Counted from the stretch's first letter, positions 16,449 through 25,735 are shown. The stretch is 33,965 nucleotides of DNA from Rhodothermales bacterium (GCA_022821845.1 JAJECT010000003.1:1-33965); one strand, 5' to 3'. Numbers and translations are program-made. The notes: generated by a model from the letters alone, not told the origin.

Positions 16449-17093
16449 ATGATGCGCGTTCTCTGGATCTCCGGTCTTGTCGTTCTTCTGGACCAGTCCA
16501 CCAAGCAACTTGTGCTCCGTACGATGTATCGGGGCCAGCAAATTCCCGTGCTGGGGGACTGGTTGAAGTTCACGTTCACCGAGAATCCCGGCATGGCGTT
16601 CGGCATTACGCCGGGCCCCACCGCGGTCGTGACCGTGTTTTCCATGGTGGCGACGGCCTTGATCGTGTTCTACCTCTACCGCGTTCGGCAGGATTACTAC
16701 CCCTACCGGGCCAGCCTGGCGCTTATCCTGGGCGGCGCCGTCGGCAACATTATCGACCGCCTTTTTTACGGAGACGCGCTGTTTTCGGGCAAAGTGGTCG
16801 ATTTTATTCACGTGAATCTGTGGAACGGATTCCTTCCCGAATCCATTCCTCTGGTCGGCGGCATGTATATTTCCCTGTTCCCGATATGGAATGTGGCCGA
16901 TATGGGGATCGTATGCGGGGTGGCCAGCGTGGTTCTTCTGCACAAGCAATACGCGCGATACACGCAAGAACAAGCGGAACGGGAAACCGCGCAAAACGAG
17001 GCGGACGCGCCAGAGGCTGTCCAGGAAGACGCCCCGGGCGCGCTTTCGGAAACGGTTTCCGATCCCGGCGATCCAAACGAAAAGATCGCGTAA
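16449..17093 (+). CDS. lspA: Lipoprotein signal peptidase (signal peptidase II)
   Basis: LspA is an inner-membrane aspartyl protease that removes the signal peptide from lipid-modified prolipoproteins, such as the GDSL esterase predicted in this window. The 214-residue protein has four membrane helices and the family motifs: DQSTK (15-19), [10 protein letters not shown] (43-52), [11 protein letters not shown] (95-105), VVDFIHV with catalytic Asp118, and [11 protein letters not shown] with catalytic Asp151. About 43 residues after the last helix (172-214) form an acidic, Glu/Ala-rich tail absent from the usual 160-170-residue LspA. It starts 31 bases after the TraR/DksA stop; ATG at 16452 is an alternative. 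The lepA gene follows after 49 bases. Confidence 0.95.
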   Translation: MMRVLWISGLVVLLDQSTKQLVLRTMYRGQQIPVLGDWLKFTFTENPGMAFGITPGPTAVVTVFSMVATALIVFYLYRVRQDYYPYRASLALILGGAVGNIIDRLFYGDALFSGKVVDFIHVNLWNGFLPESIPLVGGMYISLFPIWNVADMGIVCGVASVVLLHKQYARYTQEQAERETAQNEADAPEAVQEDAPGALSETVSDPGDPNEKIA

Positions 17094-17142
17094 TCCGAAC
17101 CTGTCGGGCGTGCCCGGCGGTTCATTCCGACAGGGTACGGAC

Positions 17143-18951
17143 ATGTCCGACGAAAGACAGAGCCGGATACGTAATTTTTGCATCATTGCGCACATCGATC
17201 ATGGCAAGAGCACCCTTGCCGACCGATTGCTCGAGCGCACAGGCACCCTGACCGAGCGCGAACTGCAAGCGCAGGTGCTCGACAGCATGGACCTTGAGCG
17301 CGAGCGGGGCATCACCATCAAAAGCCATGCTATTCGCATGGGCTACCGGGCGGCGGACAACGAGGAATATGTGCTGAACCTGATCGATACGCCGGGACAC
17401 GTAGACTTTACCTACGAGGTATCTCGCGCCCTGAAAGCCTGCGAAGGAGCCATCCTTGTGGTGGACGCCGTACAGGGCATCGAAGCGCAGACGCTTTCCA
17501 ACGTGCACCTGGCCCTGGGGGGCGACCTGGAGATCATTCCGGTCATAAACAAGGTGGACTTGCCCAATGCGAGACCCGATATCGTAGCCCGATCCGTTCA
17601 GGACCTGCTGGGCGACGACGCAGAGGATATCATTCGGATAAGCGCCAAGACCGGCTTGGGCGTGGGGCGGTTGCTGGAAGAAATCGTCCGCCGCGTTCCG
17701 CCCCCGCAAGGCAACCCGGACGCCCCGCTTCAGGCCCTCATTTTCGACTCGATCTTCAATCCGTACCGCGGGTCCATCGTGTACGCCCGCATTTTCCACG
17801 GGACGCTGAAGAAAGGGGAGCGCATGCGCTTTATGTCGAACGGACAGGAATACGATGCAGAGGAAATCGGGACGCTGCGTCTTTCCATGCATCCGGCGGA
17901 CGAACTGCGCGCCGGCGAAGTGGGCTATTTGATCGGTTCGGTGAAGGAGGTAGGGCATACGCGGGTAGGGGACACCGTCACGCTGAAATCCCGGCCCGCC
18001 GAGGCGCCCATATCGGGTTTTCGGGAAGTCAAGCCGATGGTGTTCAGCGGCGTATACCCCGTCAACCCCGACGATTTTTCCGATTTGCGTTCTTCGCTCG
18101 AGAAGTTGCAACTCAACGACGCCGCGCTGACCTACGAGCCGGAAACCTCCGCCGCGCTCGGCTTCGGGTTTCGCATCGGCTTCCTGGGGCTGCTCCATAT
18201 GGAGATCGTGCAGGAGCGCCTCGACCGCGAATTCGGGCTGGAGATCATCGCTACGGTGCCGAACGTCAAATACGAAGCGCTTGCGCGCGACGAATCCGTG
18301 CATATCGTGGACAACCCGAGCAGCATGCCGCCGCGCGGAGAAATCGAACGGATTCGGGAGCCGATCGTGCAAGCCGAAATCATTACGCCGCCCAACTACA
18401 TCGGCAACCTGATGCAATTATGCCAGGATCGCCGGGGCGTCTACGTCAATCAGGCGTACCTTGGCGAAGAGCGCGTAAACCTTCAGTACGAACTTCCCCT
18501 CGCGGAAATCGTTTTCGACTTCTACGACCGGCTGAAAAGTTGCAGCCGGGGCTATGCTTCTTTCGATTACGAATTCCTGGAATACCGGGAAAGCGCGCTG
18601 GTCAAACTGGACGTATTGATCAACGGGGACCCGGTGGACGCGCTTTCGACCATTGTCCATAAAGACAAAGCCTACGACATGGGGCGCAAGCTGACGCGAA
18701 AACTGAGGGAACTCATTCCCCGGCAAATGTTCGAGGTGGCCCTCCAGGCGGCGATCGGCAACAAGGTGATTGCCCGCGAAACGGTGCGGCCCCTGCGGAA
18801 AGACGTAACGGCCAAATGTTACGGCGGCGATATTTCCCGGAAGCGAAAACTGCTCGAAAAACAGAAAGAAGGCAAGAAGCGCATGAAGCAGGTAGGCAGG
18901 ATCGAGGTGCCGCAAGAGGCTTTTCTGGCCGTTCTCTCGATGGAAGGGTAG
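17143..18951 (+). CDS. lepA: Elongation factor 4 (LepA), ribosome back-translocating GTPase
   Basis: The 602-residue translational GTPase has all G motifs: AHIDHGKS (16-23), RGIT (55-58), DTPGH (82-86) and NKVD (136-139), then EF-G-like domains and the LepA-specific C-terminal domain ending [21 protein letters not shown]. The family acts on stalled or mispositioned ribosomes and in initiation and assembly. The length equals that of typical LepA (about 600). The ATG at 17143 fits the conserved start; the frame is open further upstream but overlaps lspA. lepA lies before lepB as in E. coli, but here a small exported protein gene sits between them. Confidence 0.97.
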   Translation: MSDERQSRIRNFCIIAHIDHGKSTLADRLLERTGTLTERELQAQVLDSMDLERERGITIKSHAIRMGYRAADNEEYVLNLIDTPGHVDFTYEVSRALKACEGAILVVDAVQGIEAQTLSNVHLALGGDLEIIPVINKVDLPNARPDIVARSVQDLLGDDAEDIIRISAKTGLGVGRLLEEIVRRVPPPQGNPDAPLQALIFDSIFNPYRGSIVYARIFHGTLKKGERMRFMSNGQEYDAEEIGTLRLSMHPADELRAGEVGYLIGSVKEVGHTRVGDTVTLKSRPAEAPISGFREVKPMVFSGVYPVNPDDFSDLRSSLEKLQLNDAALTYEPETSAALGFGFRIGFLGLLHMEIVQERLDREFGLEIIATVPNVKYEALARDESVHIVDNPSSMPPRGEIERIREPIVQAEIITPPNYIGNLMQLCQDRRGVYVNQAYLGEERVNLQYELPLAEIVFDFYDRLKSCSRGYASFDYEFLEYRESALVKLDVLINGDPVDALSTIVHKDKAYDMGRKLTRKLRELIPRQMFEVALQAAIGNKVIARETVRPLRKDVTAKCYGGDISRKRKLLEKQKEGKKRMKQVGRIEVPQEAFLAVLSMEG

Positions 18952-18969
18952 CCGCCGGGGGACTATGCC

Positions 18970-19779
18970 ATGAGGAGCGCGCGAATCCGGGTAGGCCTGG
19001 GGCTGTTTTTTCTGCTGGGAAATGCAGGATGGGGCGCCGCGCATGCGCGAGGCCAGTCAAGCGACCCCACAGACGCCTTGCTGGACTTGTACCAGATCGC
19101 TCGCCTGCGCGTGGAAGCGCAAGACGTTTTTTCCCGAAAAGGTTTGCGCGTAGCGCCGCTTCCGCCAGACCGGCTCCCCTGGGTAGCCGAGGACGTGCGG
19201 CAACAGATGGCGGCGCTGGAAGCGCTCAGAAATCCGCCGCCGCCCTCCATTCACAGCATCCGCCTGACGCCGCCCTCGGAAACAGACGCCTTCGAGGAAG
19301 CGTTCCGGGACACGCAGTGGGCCTATCTTGGCAGCAACGAACGCATCCCCGCCGATACGATGCGCACGCGCGCCCTGCGCGCCTTGCTCGAAGCCCGCTT
19401 CGGTCCGCCGACCCGCACCGTTGCGGAACAGGTCGCCGCAGGGGAGCCGCCTGCCGAATATATCCAGTTCGAATACCGATTCGTTCTGAACGACAGCATT
19501 CCGGTGGCGCTCGTGGACGTCAACGGCCCCCTGGAGCGGGGCGTCGTGACCATGACGGACCGGATGTACCGGGACCGCTTGCCCGAATTCAAGGCGACCC
19601 TGCTTGATTCCGCCTTGCGCGCAGGCGTTCGCGCCCCCTATGCGGACTACTACTATGTCCGCGCCCGGCAATCCTGGTTTTTAACCGGCTTCGACGGGGA
19701 ACGCTTTTTTCTCGAAAGGATACCCGTTCCGGATATGAAACAGGGACGTCCCGCGTTGTACAGGGAATCCGACCGTTAA
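18970..19779 (+). CDS. Exported protein of unknown function between lepA and lepB
   Basis: I do not recognise the family. The 269-residue product begins with a basic start (MRSARIR), a hydrophobic core (about 8-20) and a plausible signal-peptidase site after AHA near residue 26, so it is probably exported. There is no lipobox. The mature part looks soluble, with a Pro-rich segment near 88-101 and a strand-rich middle (EYIQFEYRFVLNDSIPVALVDV, within about 155-180). Its last third is rich in aromatic residues (YADYYYVRARQSWFLTGF, within about 220-240). It starts 18 bases after lepA and is followed by lepB, so it is likely cotranscribed with translation and secretion genes. Confidence 0.7.
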   Translation: MRSARIRVGLGLFFLLGNAGWGAAHARGQSSDPTDALLDLYQIARLRVEAQDVFSRKGLRVAPLPPDRLPWVAEDVRQQMAALEALRNPPPPSIHSIRLTPPSETDAFEEAFRDTQWAYLGSNERIPADTMRTRALRALLEARFGPPTRTVAEQVAAGEPPAEYIQFEYRFVLNDSIPVALVDVNGPLERGVVTMTDRMYRDRLPEFKATLLDSALRAGVRAPYADYYYVRARQSWFLTGFDGERFFLERIPVPDMKQGRPALYRESDR

Positions 19780-19918
19780 GGACGCGCCGATCCAAACCCA
19801 TTCGCAAAACCAACACGTTTGGCCCGTCCCCTTCACAAGCAATCGACCGGACACGATTTTGGCAGCATCTTCAACAGGCCGCAACAAGCGCCGCGCCCCG
19901 AAAGACCGCCTGGCCCGC

Positions 19919-20989
19919 ATGGCTTCTCCGGCTGCGGACAAGCAGGGTTCCGCCCGAAGCAAAAAGCCGAAAAGCCCGCTCAGGGAATGGACGGATGCTT
20001 TTCTGTACATTCTGGTGATCATGGTGATCGTACGGACGCTCTTCTTCGATCTGTTCAGGATCCCCACGCCCTCCATGGAAAAAAGCCTGCTGGTGGGGGA
20101 CTACCTGTTCGTTTCGAAGATACACTACGGCACCCGCACGCCCCTGACGCTCGGCATTCCCTTCACGCCCCTCTACGTCCGGGATTTTCTGTTGCCGCAT
20201 ACCCGGTTTCCGGGATTTACGAAAGTCAAGCGGGGGGACGCCATCGTATTCAATTTTCCGCCGGACGGCCAGCCTATCGACCGCAAAACGCACTACATCA
20301 AGCGCGTCGTCGGCATGCCGGGCGAACGCATCGAAATAGCCAATAAAATGGCGTACGCGGATGGAAACCCCTTGCCCCTCGACAAGAATATGCAGCAGTA
20401 TTGGGACGTGCGCAAAAGCGACCCCCGCATGCAGCTTTCCGGCGCGGCGCTGCGGGAGTTGGGCGTGTCGGACTTCCAGACCACCTCGGACCTGAGCGTG
20501 GTGCGGGTGCAAGCGACCCGGGAGGCCGCGGAAGCCATAGAAAGCTGGTCCTGGATCGACCGCGTCGAGCCGTCCATCGTACGGGAGGCCGCCGCCGAAT
20601 ACTACGACATGGTTATGTACCCCTCCGGGCGCGGATATACGCCCGACAATTTCGGTCCGGTAACCATTCCCGCCAAAGGGCGCTCCGTTCCGCTGACGCA
20701 AGAGAACTGGGAAATCTACGGGCCTGTCATTGCCCGGTACGAAGGCCATGCCGTCCGGCAGACGAGCGACGGGGGCTTCGAAGTGGACGGCGCGCCGGTC
20801 ACGTCCTGGACGTTCCGGCAGGATTATTACTTCGTGATGGGAGACAACCGGGACAATTCGGAGGACAGCCGCTTCTGGGGGTTCGTGCCCATGGACCATG
20901 TCGTGGGCAAGGCCGTGCTCATCTATTTTTCCTGGGACAAGGAGGCCGTGTTACCCCGCTTCCGAAGATTCTTCCATGTGATCCGGTAG
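19919..20989 (+). CDS. lepB: Signal peptidase I
   Basis: LepB cleaves signal peptides of exported proteins on the outer face of the inner membrane. From ATG 19919 the protein has 356 residues, with one membrane anchor (about 25-44), catalytic Ser52 in PTPSMEKSLL, general base Lys128 in HYIKRVVGMPGE and the closing box MGDNRDNSEDSRFWG (about 307-321). Some 150 residues are inserted between the lysine box and the closing box, a form I associate with Bacteroidota-type LepB. A TTG at 19859 would add 20 basic residues and is possible. The last 39 bases overlap the 3' end of the convergent L,D-transpeptidase gene. Confidence 0.93.
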   Translation: MASPAADKQGSARSKKPKSPLREWTDAFLYILVIMVIVRTLFFDLFRIPTPSMEKSLLVGDYLFVSKIHYGTRTPLTLGIPFTPLYVRDFLLPHTRFPGFTKVKRGDAIVFNFPPDGQPIDRKTHYIKRVVGMPGERIEIANKMAYADGNPLPLDKNMQQYWDVRKSDPRMQLSGAALRELGVSDFQTTSDLSVVRVQATREAAEAIESWSWIDRVEPSIVREAAAEYYDMVMYPSGRGYTPDNFGPVTIPAKGRSVPLTQENWEIYGPVIARYEGHAVRQTSDGGFEVDGAPVTSWTFRQDYYFVMGDNRDNSEDSRFWGFVPMDHVVGKAVLIYFSWDKEAVLPRFRRFFHVIR

Positions 20990-21958
20990 CGCCGGCGCGG
21001 CGCCCGTGTTTTCGGATCGCAGCCGGTCGAAACGCTTCTGCTGGCTCGTGCCCGGCGGCACGTCGTAGGGATGGCCGGGCAATTCGACGCGCCGCAGCGT
21101 GGGCGTTTCGCCCCGAACGAACGGCGCGGGCGCGCCTTCCGGGTCCTCCCCGACGACGATCACCGTGGTTCCCTGCGCAAGAATGCGGCTGCCGGTGGAA
21201 CCCGGCCCAACCAGGCCGTTTTCTACTTGCCAGGGGGTCGCCCAGTCGTAAATCCATTTTGCGTCGGCTTCCACCAGCCGTACGCATCCATGACTGGTGG
21301 GCCCGCCCGTGGGCATGGGGTATTGATGCACATGGATTCCCCGGGCATTGTGAAAATTGAATACCCAGTACATTTCCCACCGTTCGCCGGGAGGACTGAG
21401 CGACGATATGCGGTATTCCGTTTTCCAGTTGAAATTGAAGCGGCCTTGCGGCGTCGGATTGGAGGGGACGCCCGTATTGACGATGCCCCAGCGCGCCAGT
21501 TCGCCGTGCTCGTAGGCGGCCCAGGCCTGTATGGTTTTGTGGATAACGAACAATTTGTCGAACTCCCGGGCGTTCGGGTACGTAACGGGAAACGGCGCAT
21601 AGGCCCGGAAATCCGTCTCGAATTGCCGGGGAATCACCAGCGTGTCGCCGATCTCGACGGCGCCCATCAACCGGCGATTCAGCAGTTCCACCAGTTTGGA
21701 GCGGGCATGGCCCCGTTTGGCGTCTCCCTCGCCCATAATCTTGTAAAAACTGTTGCGGGCCAGCACGGTGCTTCCCCGTCCGTCGCCCAGCACGAAATAG
21801 TCGTATTCTACCTTCGGCAGGTCCGCCACGCCGTCGACGCGGTAGTTTTCCAGCACCGCCTCGATGTCCTGCTGATTGATGTAGGACTGCGCCGCCGCGA
21901 CATGGCTTCCCGCCGCGAGCAAAAGCGCGCAAAGAATTTTTCTGAACGAAAAGGGCAT
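20951..21958 (-). CDS. Exported L,D-transpeptidase (YkuD domain)
   Basis: The 335-residue product has a signal peptide (hydrophobic core about 6-22, likely cleavage after AAA) and a YkuD catalytic domain with His211 and the motif SHGCVR (222-227), nucleophile Cys225. Such enzymes make 3-3 peptidoglycan crosslinks or attach proteins to peptidoglycan in the periplasm. The enzyme domain is preceded by about 100 residues of unknown fold and followed by a 70-residue Pro/Glu-rich tail. ATG 21958 is preferred to a TTG at 21979 because it gives a compact signal peptide. It is the last gene of a minus-strand trio and its stop lies inside lepB. Confidence 0.9.
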   Translation of the reverse strand: MPFSFRKILCALLLAAGSHVAAAQSYINQQDIEAVLENYRVDGVADLPKVEYDYFVLGDGRGSTVLARNSFYKIMGEGDAKRGHARSKLVELLNRRLMGAVEIGDTLVIPRQFETDFRAYAPFPVTYPNAREFDKLFVIHKTIQAWAAYEHGELARWGIVNTGVPSNPTPQGRFNFNWKTEYRISSLSPPGERWEMYWVFNFHNARGIHVHQYPMPTGGPTSHGCVRLVEADAKWIYDWATPWQVENGLVGPGSTGSRILAQGTTVIVVGEDPEGAPAPFVRGETPTLRRVELPGHPYDVPPGTSQQKRFDRLRSENTGAAPALPDHMEESSEAG

Positions 21959-21984
21959 GGGATTCGGCGGTTCAGGCAAGGGAT

Positions 21985-23016
21985 TCAGTCATACGATACG
22001 GGCGTTCCGTGCAAGTCCCGCAAGCGTTGAATAACCTCCCGGTGTCCAAGCACGATCAGAATATCCTGCGCCTGGATGGCGTCCCGGGCGCTTGGATTGA
22101 AACGCATTTCCCCGGTGGCTCCATCGATGACGGCAATAACGATCAGGTCGAACTCCTGTCGAAAATGGCTTTCCGCAAGGGATTTTCCAACCAGGGCGGC
22201 GCCTTCCCTTATTTTGATTTCGTCCATGGCCCGGTCGATGGTTTCGGCGCGAAACACCTCGTCCATGAATCGGTCCACGTGGGGGCGCAAAATAACCTCC
22301 ACCATGCGCCGGGCGCCGATTTCGTGCGGGGAGATGGCCTTGTTCGCGCCCGCGTGAATCAGTTTTTGCTCGATATGCCGCGAATTTGCCCGGGAAAGGA
22401 TGAATAAATCCTTGCGGGCCTGCCGGGCGCTCAAACTCACGAAAACATTCGTGCTGTCCTCGGGGGTAGTGAGAATCAGGCCTTTCGACGCGTCAAGCCC
22501 CGCGCGCCGCAGGATTTCCTCGTCCTCGGCGTTGCCCTCGATACACGGAATGTCCGCCTTGCGCAACATGTCGGCCACGTCCCGGGACCGGTCGATCACC
22601 ACAAAGGTCTCTCCGGAGCGGAGCAGATCCTTTGCGATGCGCCTCCCCACCCGACCGTATCCGCAAATGATGTAATGGTTCTTCATGCGACTGATTTGCC
22701 TTTTCATGTGACGTTCCCGAATCTTGCGCCCGACCAGCAGCAACTGCGCGCTGCGCCCTGCGATAAACGCTGCGGCCCCAATTCCGAGCACGGCGATCCA
22801 TATCGTAAAAAAGCGGCCCGTCGTCGAAAGTTCGTGAATTTCCCCGAACCCTATGGTGGTTAGCGTAATGAAGGTAAAATACAGGCCGTCTACCCAGTTC
22901 CACCCCTCGATCAGAATGAATCCGAAGGTGCCGGCGGCAATCAGTACGCACAGAAAAAGAAACACCACGGCGATTTCTCGCACGGCGTTGTCCATCCAGT
23001 CGAATCGACTACGCAT
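21985..23016 (-). CDS. Potassium channel with RCK/TrkA domains
   Basis: The 343-residue protein has two membrane helices (about 14-36 and 67-88) flanking a pore loop with selectivity filter TTIGFG (53-58), then a cytoplasmic RCK domain with Rossmann motif GYGRVG (119-124) and a TrkA-C-like domain (about 261-340). This is the architecture of MthK/GsuK-type K+ channels, which assemble as tetramers gated by ligands such as nucleotides or Ca2+ on the RCK ring. Ligand specificity cannot be read. ATG 23016 is used; a TTG at 23028 lies upstream. The next gene, an L,D-transpeptidase, begins 26 bases later, so ion or osmotic balance and cell-wall strengthening may be co-expressed. Confidence 0.92.
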   Translation of the reverse strand: MRSRFDWMDNAVREIAVVFLFLCVLIAAGTFGFILIEGWNWVDGLYFTFITLTTIGFGEIHELSTTGRFFTIWIAVLGIGAAAFIAGRSAQLLLVGRKIRERHMKRQISRMKNHYIICGYGRVGRRIAKDLLRSGETFVVIDRSRDVADMLRKADIPCIEGNAEDEEILRRAGLDASKGLILTTPEDSTNVFVSLSARQARKDLFILSRANSRHIEQKLIHAGANKAISPHEIGARRMVEVILRPHVDRFMDEVFRAETIDRAMDEIKIREGAALVGKSLAESHFRQEFDLIVIAVIDGATGEMRFNPSARDAIQAQDILIVLGHREVIQRLRDLHGTPVSYD

Positions 23017-23069
23017 GGGTACGGGCAAGGAGCGTGTGGATCAAACGGCGTCGGATCAAAGACGGCGGA

Positions 23070-23576
23070 TTAAACGGCCTGGCGCAGAAAAAACGCGCGG
23101 CGATGCCAGGTTGCCGCCGCGGGCCGCTCGAACAGGCCCGCCCGCCAATCTCCCAGCCGCTGTATTCCCGGATCGAACACCATGGTTGTTTCGCGCGCGT
23201 CGCCCGCAGCGACCGCCGCCCGAAACGCCGCCCGCGAAACCGAGCGAATCGCCCCGTTCGCGTCGCGGTAATGCACCGCAAGGGCTGGCAACCATTCCAG
23301 CCCCAGTTCGGCGTGCGCCTGCTCGAGGGCATGCACGGAAGCGTCGATGCCGCATCCCGAAATGTCTCCGCCGGGAATATGCCCGGCTATGATCGCGAAT
23401 CGGCTTTCCGCCATGCCTGCGCCGCTCAGGACGGGTCGCCCATGCGATGTCCAGGACGCGCAAAATGTTTGCAGGATTTCAAGGGTCCTGTTTTCTTCGA
23501 GTTCGTTCAGGTCCCGGTCCGCCGCATAGATCCATATGCGCGCGTCGTCGGGCAAATGGCTGAAAGGATCGGTCAT
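23070..23576 (-). CDS. Small conserved protein of a Bacteroidota-type family, function unknown
   Basis: The 168-residue cytosolic protein starts MTDPFSHLPDDARIWIYAADR. It resembles a family of small Bacteroidota proteins recognisable by an N-terminal WIY..DR motif (Trp15), a central W..HG (residues 42-46) and GCGIDAS (74-80). These are sometimes labelled ABC transporter ATPase in databases, but no Walker A, signature or Walker B motif is present here, so that label would be wrong. The ATG at 23576 begins the recognisable part; longer in-frame extensions overlap the divergent SDR gene. It is the first gene of a minus-strand trio with the K+ channel (gap about 53 bases) and the L,D-transpeptidase. 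Confidence 0.75.
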   Translation of the reverse strand: MTDPFSHLPDDARIWIYAADRDLNELEENRTLEILQTFCASWTSHGRPVLSGAGMAESRFAIIAGHIPGGDISGCGIDASVHALEQAHAELGLEWLPALAVHYRDANGAIRSVSRAAFRAAVAAGDARETTMVFDPGIQRLGDWRAGLFERPAAATWHRRAFFLRQAV

Positions 23577-23709
23577 GCGGGCGCTGTCGGTTGGATTAAG
23601 GACTTTGGCAACGTACGTATACGTTTTTATGCGGAACACGTTCGACGCAAGGGGTTTTATGCAGGGATCACGCAAAAAACCTTCGTCAAAGCGCGCAACG
23701 CCAAAAAAT

Positions 23710-24486
23710 ATGGACCTCGAACTGCAAAACAAGGTGGCCATCGTTACGGGATCGAGCCGGGGCATAGGGAAATATATCGCCAAACGCCTTGCGGCGGAAG
23801 GCTGCCGCCTGGTCCTGTGCGCCCGGGGCGAAGAACGCCTTGCGGAAACGGCGGCGGAGCTGGAAGGGGAGGGCGCGTCGATATTGGCCCTGCAAACAGA
23901 CCTTGCCGAACAGGATGCGCCGCAAAACGTGGTGAACCGGGCCGTCGAGCGCTTTGGCCAACTGGACATTCTGGTGAGCAATGTGGGCGGCAATCGCCGC
24001 AAGCCCTTTGAGGACACGACCGACGAGGACTGGGAAAGCGTGCTTGACCTGAACCTCCGGGCCCATGTTCGTTCGGCCCGCGCCGCCACGCCGCACATGA
24101 AGGCGGCCGGGGGCGGGGCCATCCTGTTCGTGGCGTCTATTTTCGGACGAGAAGCGGGCGGCGCCGGGCTTTCTATCTACAACGCCACGAAATCGGCCCT
24201 GATCAGCGCGGCGAAGATCATGGCGCTCGAACTGGCTCCCGCCGGTATCCGGGCGAACAGCATTGCGCCGGGGTCCATTCGGTTTCCTGGAGGCAGCTGG
24301 GATCGGCGCGTCCGCGAGCAGCCGGAGGAAATGAAAGCCTTCGTGGCGCGACACTTGCCCGTCGGTCGCTTCGGCAGGGCGGAGGAGGTCGCGGACGTGG
24401 CGGCTTTTCTCGTCTCGGCGCGGGCAAGCCTGGTAACCGGCGCCTGCCTGAACGTAGACGGGGGGCAATCCCGGTCGCTTATTTGA
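23710..24486 (+). CDS. Short-chain dehydrogenase/reductase
   Basis: The 258-residue protein is a classical SDR: cofactor motif TGSSRGIG (13-20), NVGG (91-94) in place of NAG, catalytic Ser143, Tyr157 and Lys161 (YNATK), and the C-terminal NVDGG (248-252) typical of FabG-like enzymes. Arg17 after the first glycine-rich motif and Arg39 favour NADP(H). The substrate is unknown; FabG-like 3-ketoacyl reductase or a sugar/alcohol dehydrogenase are the usual possibilities. The ATG at 23710 fits the family start; an upstream in-frame ATG at 23659 would add a basic leader. It is divergent from the small conserved gene and converges on the palindrome array. Confidence 0.92.
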   Translation: MDLELQNKVAIVTGSSRGIGKYIAKRLAAEGCRLVLCARGEERLAETAAELEGEGASILALQTDLAEQDAPQNVVNRAVERFGQLDILVSNVGGNRRKPFEDTTDEDWESVLDLNLRAHVRSARAATPHMKAAGGGAILFVASIFGREAGGAGLSIYNATKSALISAAKIMALELAPAGIRANSIAPGSIRFPGGSWDRRVREQPEEMKAFVARHLPVGRFGRAEEVADVAAFLVSARASLVTGACLNVDGGQSRSLI

Positions 24487-24509
24487 GGATGCGCCGAACA
24501 AAATCGCTT

Positions 24510-24653
24510 CTATGCAAATTTTGCATAGACCAGCCTATTTCTATGCAATTATTGCATGATAGATATATTCTTCGTGCAATTGGCAGCGCGAATCGGCCTG
24601 CCTTTATGCAATTTTCGCATAATAAATCCCGGTTCTATGCAATAATTGCATAA
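24510..24653. repeat. Array of four to five palindromes spaced about 31 bp, in a convergent intergenic region
   Basis: Four 19-bp palindromes share the core TATGCAAT-W-ATTGCATA. They are 24510-24528 (CTATGCAAATTTTGCATAG, perfect), 24541-24559 (core of 15 perfect), 24604-24622 (two mismatches) and 24635-24653 (8-bp arms). A degenerate fifth (TGCAATTGGCA, 24575-24585) lies between the second and third. Centres are at 24519, 24550, about 24580, 24613 and 24644, so the spacing is close to three DNA helical turns throughout. The region is AT-rich within GC-rich surroundings, and both flanking genes end here. It looks like a cooperative binding site for a dimeric DNA-binding protein; stems with a 1-base centre are poor terminators. 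Confidence 0.85.
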
Positions 24654-24667
24654 AGAGCGCAGGCGCC

Positions 24668-25735
24668 TCACAGGCATTCCCGAAGCGTAGCGAGTACGCG
24701 GCGGCGGCCGGCAGGCGCCTTCTTCCACTGCACCAGAATGGGGCTTTGGTACGTTCCCTTCACAATGGACCCGCATCCATCCGATCCTTCGCCAGGCAAG
24801 ACCAGGAAACGAACCGCGCGCTTCATGCCCAGAAAGTGCGAAGCAGACGTCGTGAACAAGCGCCGTATGGCCCGGTCCGGCAATAATTTCCGGAACCCGG
24901 GCACGTGCAGTACGCTGTTCATTATCCGAATAAAATCGTATTTGACGTACTGCCAGCTTTTTCCGGGAAGCGCCAACGGGTTGCGGAGAAGATACTGTCC
25001 GCCCGTAATGGCGTACTCCAGGGGATTTTTTAACACCGACACGAGGTCGTGCTCCATCAGGAGCGTTTCGTACTCGTTGACCGTAAGCCCCGCCCCGGGT
25101 TGATCCGGATCCAGCTCGAATTCAATCCATCCTTTTGCGATTCCCCGCGCGCGAACCAGGTCCTCGGCTTTTGCGAACAGCCCAACTTTTTCGTTATTCA
25201 AATCGACCGAATCAATGTGTTCGTCGGCGACCGGCGTCTCGACGCTGAATTGGTCCACCAGCCGATCCTGGTCGAATCCGACGATCGTGGAATGCCGGCT
25301 GCGCGCCTGATCCTTGTGGTTGACGCCGTCCAGATCAATGAAATACACCGGCTGGCTCCGCTCGCCGTTGCGGTAGGCCACGCAATTTTCGATGCCTGCG
25401 CTGATAAAACTGAGATGGGAATCCGCATTGGGCGGTTCGTCCTCGCGCTCTGTTTCCGTCAGTTCCACGCGCGACGCCATGTCGTCGTGCCGATAACTTT
25501 TGCCCGCCGGGAACAGGCGCTGAAACGCGCGCAAAAAAGTATGTATGGAGTCCAGGCTATTGTTCAGGCGATGGGCTAATTCCTGGTCGATATAGCCGCC
25601 TGTGGTATGGTGGGAACAGTAGAGCACCCGGGCGTACGGGTCCAGAATGTCCCCGTGTTCTTCGCGAACGCGGCGCCGTACGTCGATTACGTCCAGCCGG
25701 GTCGCGGGCGTCAGGGCAAGATTGATTTCCTTCAT
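24668..25735 (-). CDS. YjbQ/UPF0047-like protein with long C-terminal extension
   Basis: The first 150 residues of this 355-residue protein resemble the YjbQ family: HHTTGGYIDQ (42-51), a helical segment ending FPAGKSYRHDD (75-85), NADSHLSFI (103-111) and a following strand pair ending FIDLDGVN (132-139). YjbQ proteins are normally about 140 residues and have weak thiamine-phosphate-synthase-like activity; their true role is unclear. The remaining 200 residues contain an acidic middle and a hydrophobic/basic C-terminal part that I do not recognise. The ATG at 25735 lies 24 bases after the rmlC-like stop on the same strand, making it the last gene of the dTDP-sugar cluster. The match is by motif only. 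Confidence 0.65.
   Translation of the reverse strand: MKEINLALTPATRLDVIDVRRRVREEHGDILDPYARVLYCSHHTTGGYIDQELAHRLNNSLDSIHTFLRAFQRLFPAGKSYRHDDMASRVELTETEREDEPPNADSHLSFISAGIENCVAYRNGERSQPVYFIDLDGVNHKDQARSRHSTIVGFDQDRLVDQFSVETPVADEHIDSVDLNNEKVGLFAKAEDLVRARGIAKGWIEFELDPDQPGAGLTVNEYETLLMEHDLVSVLKNPLEYAITGGQYLLRNPLALPGKSWQYVKYDFIRIMNSVLHVPGFRKLLPDRAIRRLFTTSASHFLGMKRAVRFLVLPGEGSDGCGSIVKGTYQSPILVQWKKAPAGRRRVLATLRECL

Noticed and set aside
23070-23576. ABC transporter ATPase label for the 168-residue protein
   Set aside because: No Walker A, Walker B or signature motif is present.
24604-24653. Palindromes considered as bidirectional intrinsic terminators
   Set aside because: Stems are AT-rich with a single central base and lack the GC-rich stem and T tract of terminators; a minor role in 3' end formation cannot be excluded.
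24487-24667. Palindrome array considered as a CRISPR array
   Set aside because: The repeats are 19-bp palindromes with only about 12-bp spacers, one unit is degenerate and no cas gene is near; spacing follows helical phasing rather than repeat-spacer structure.
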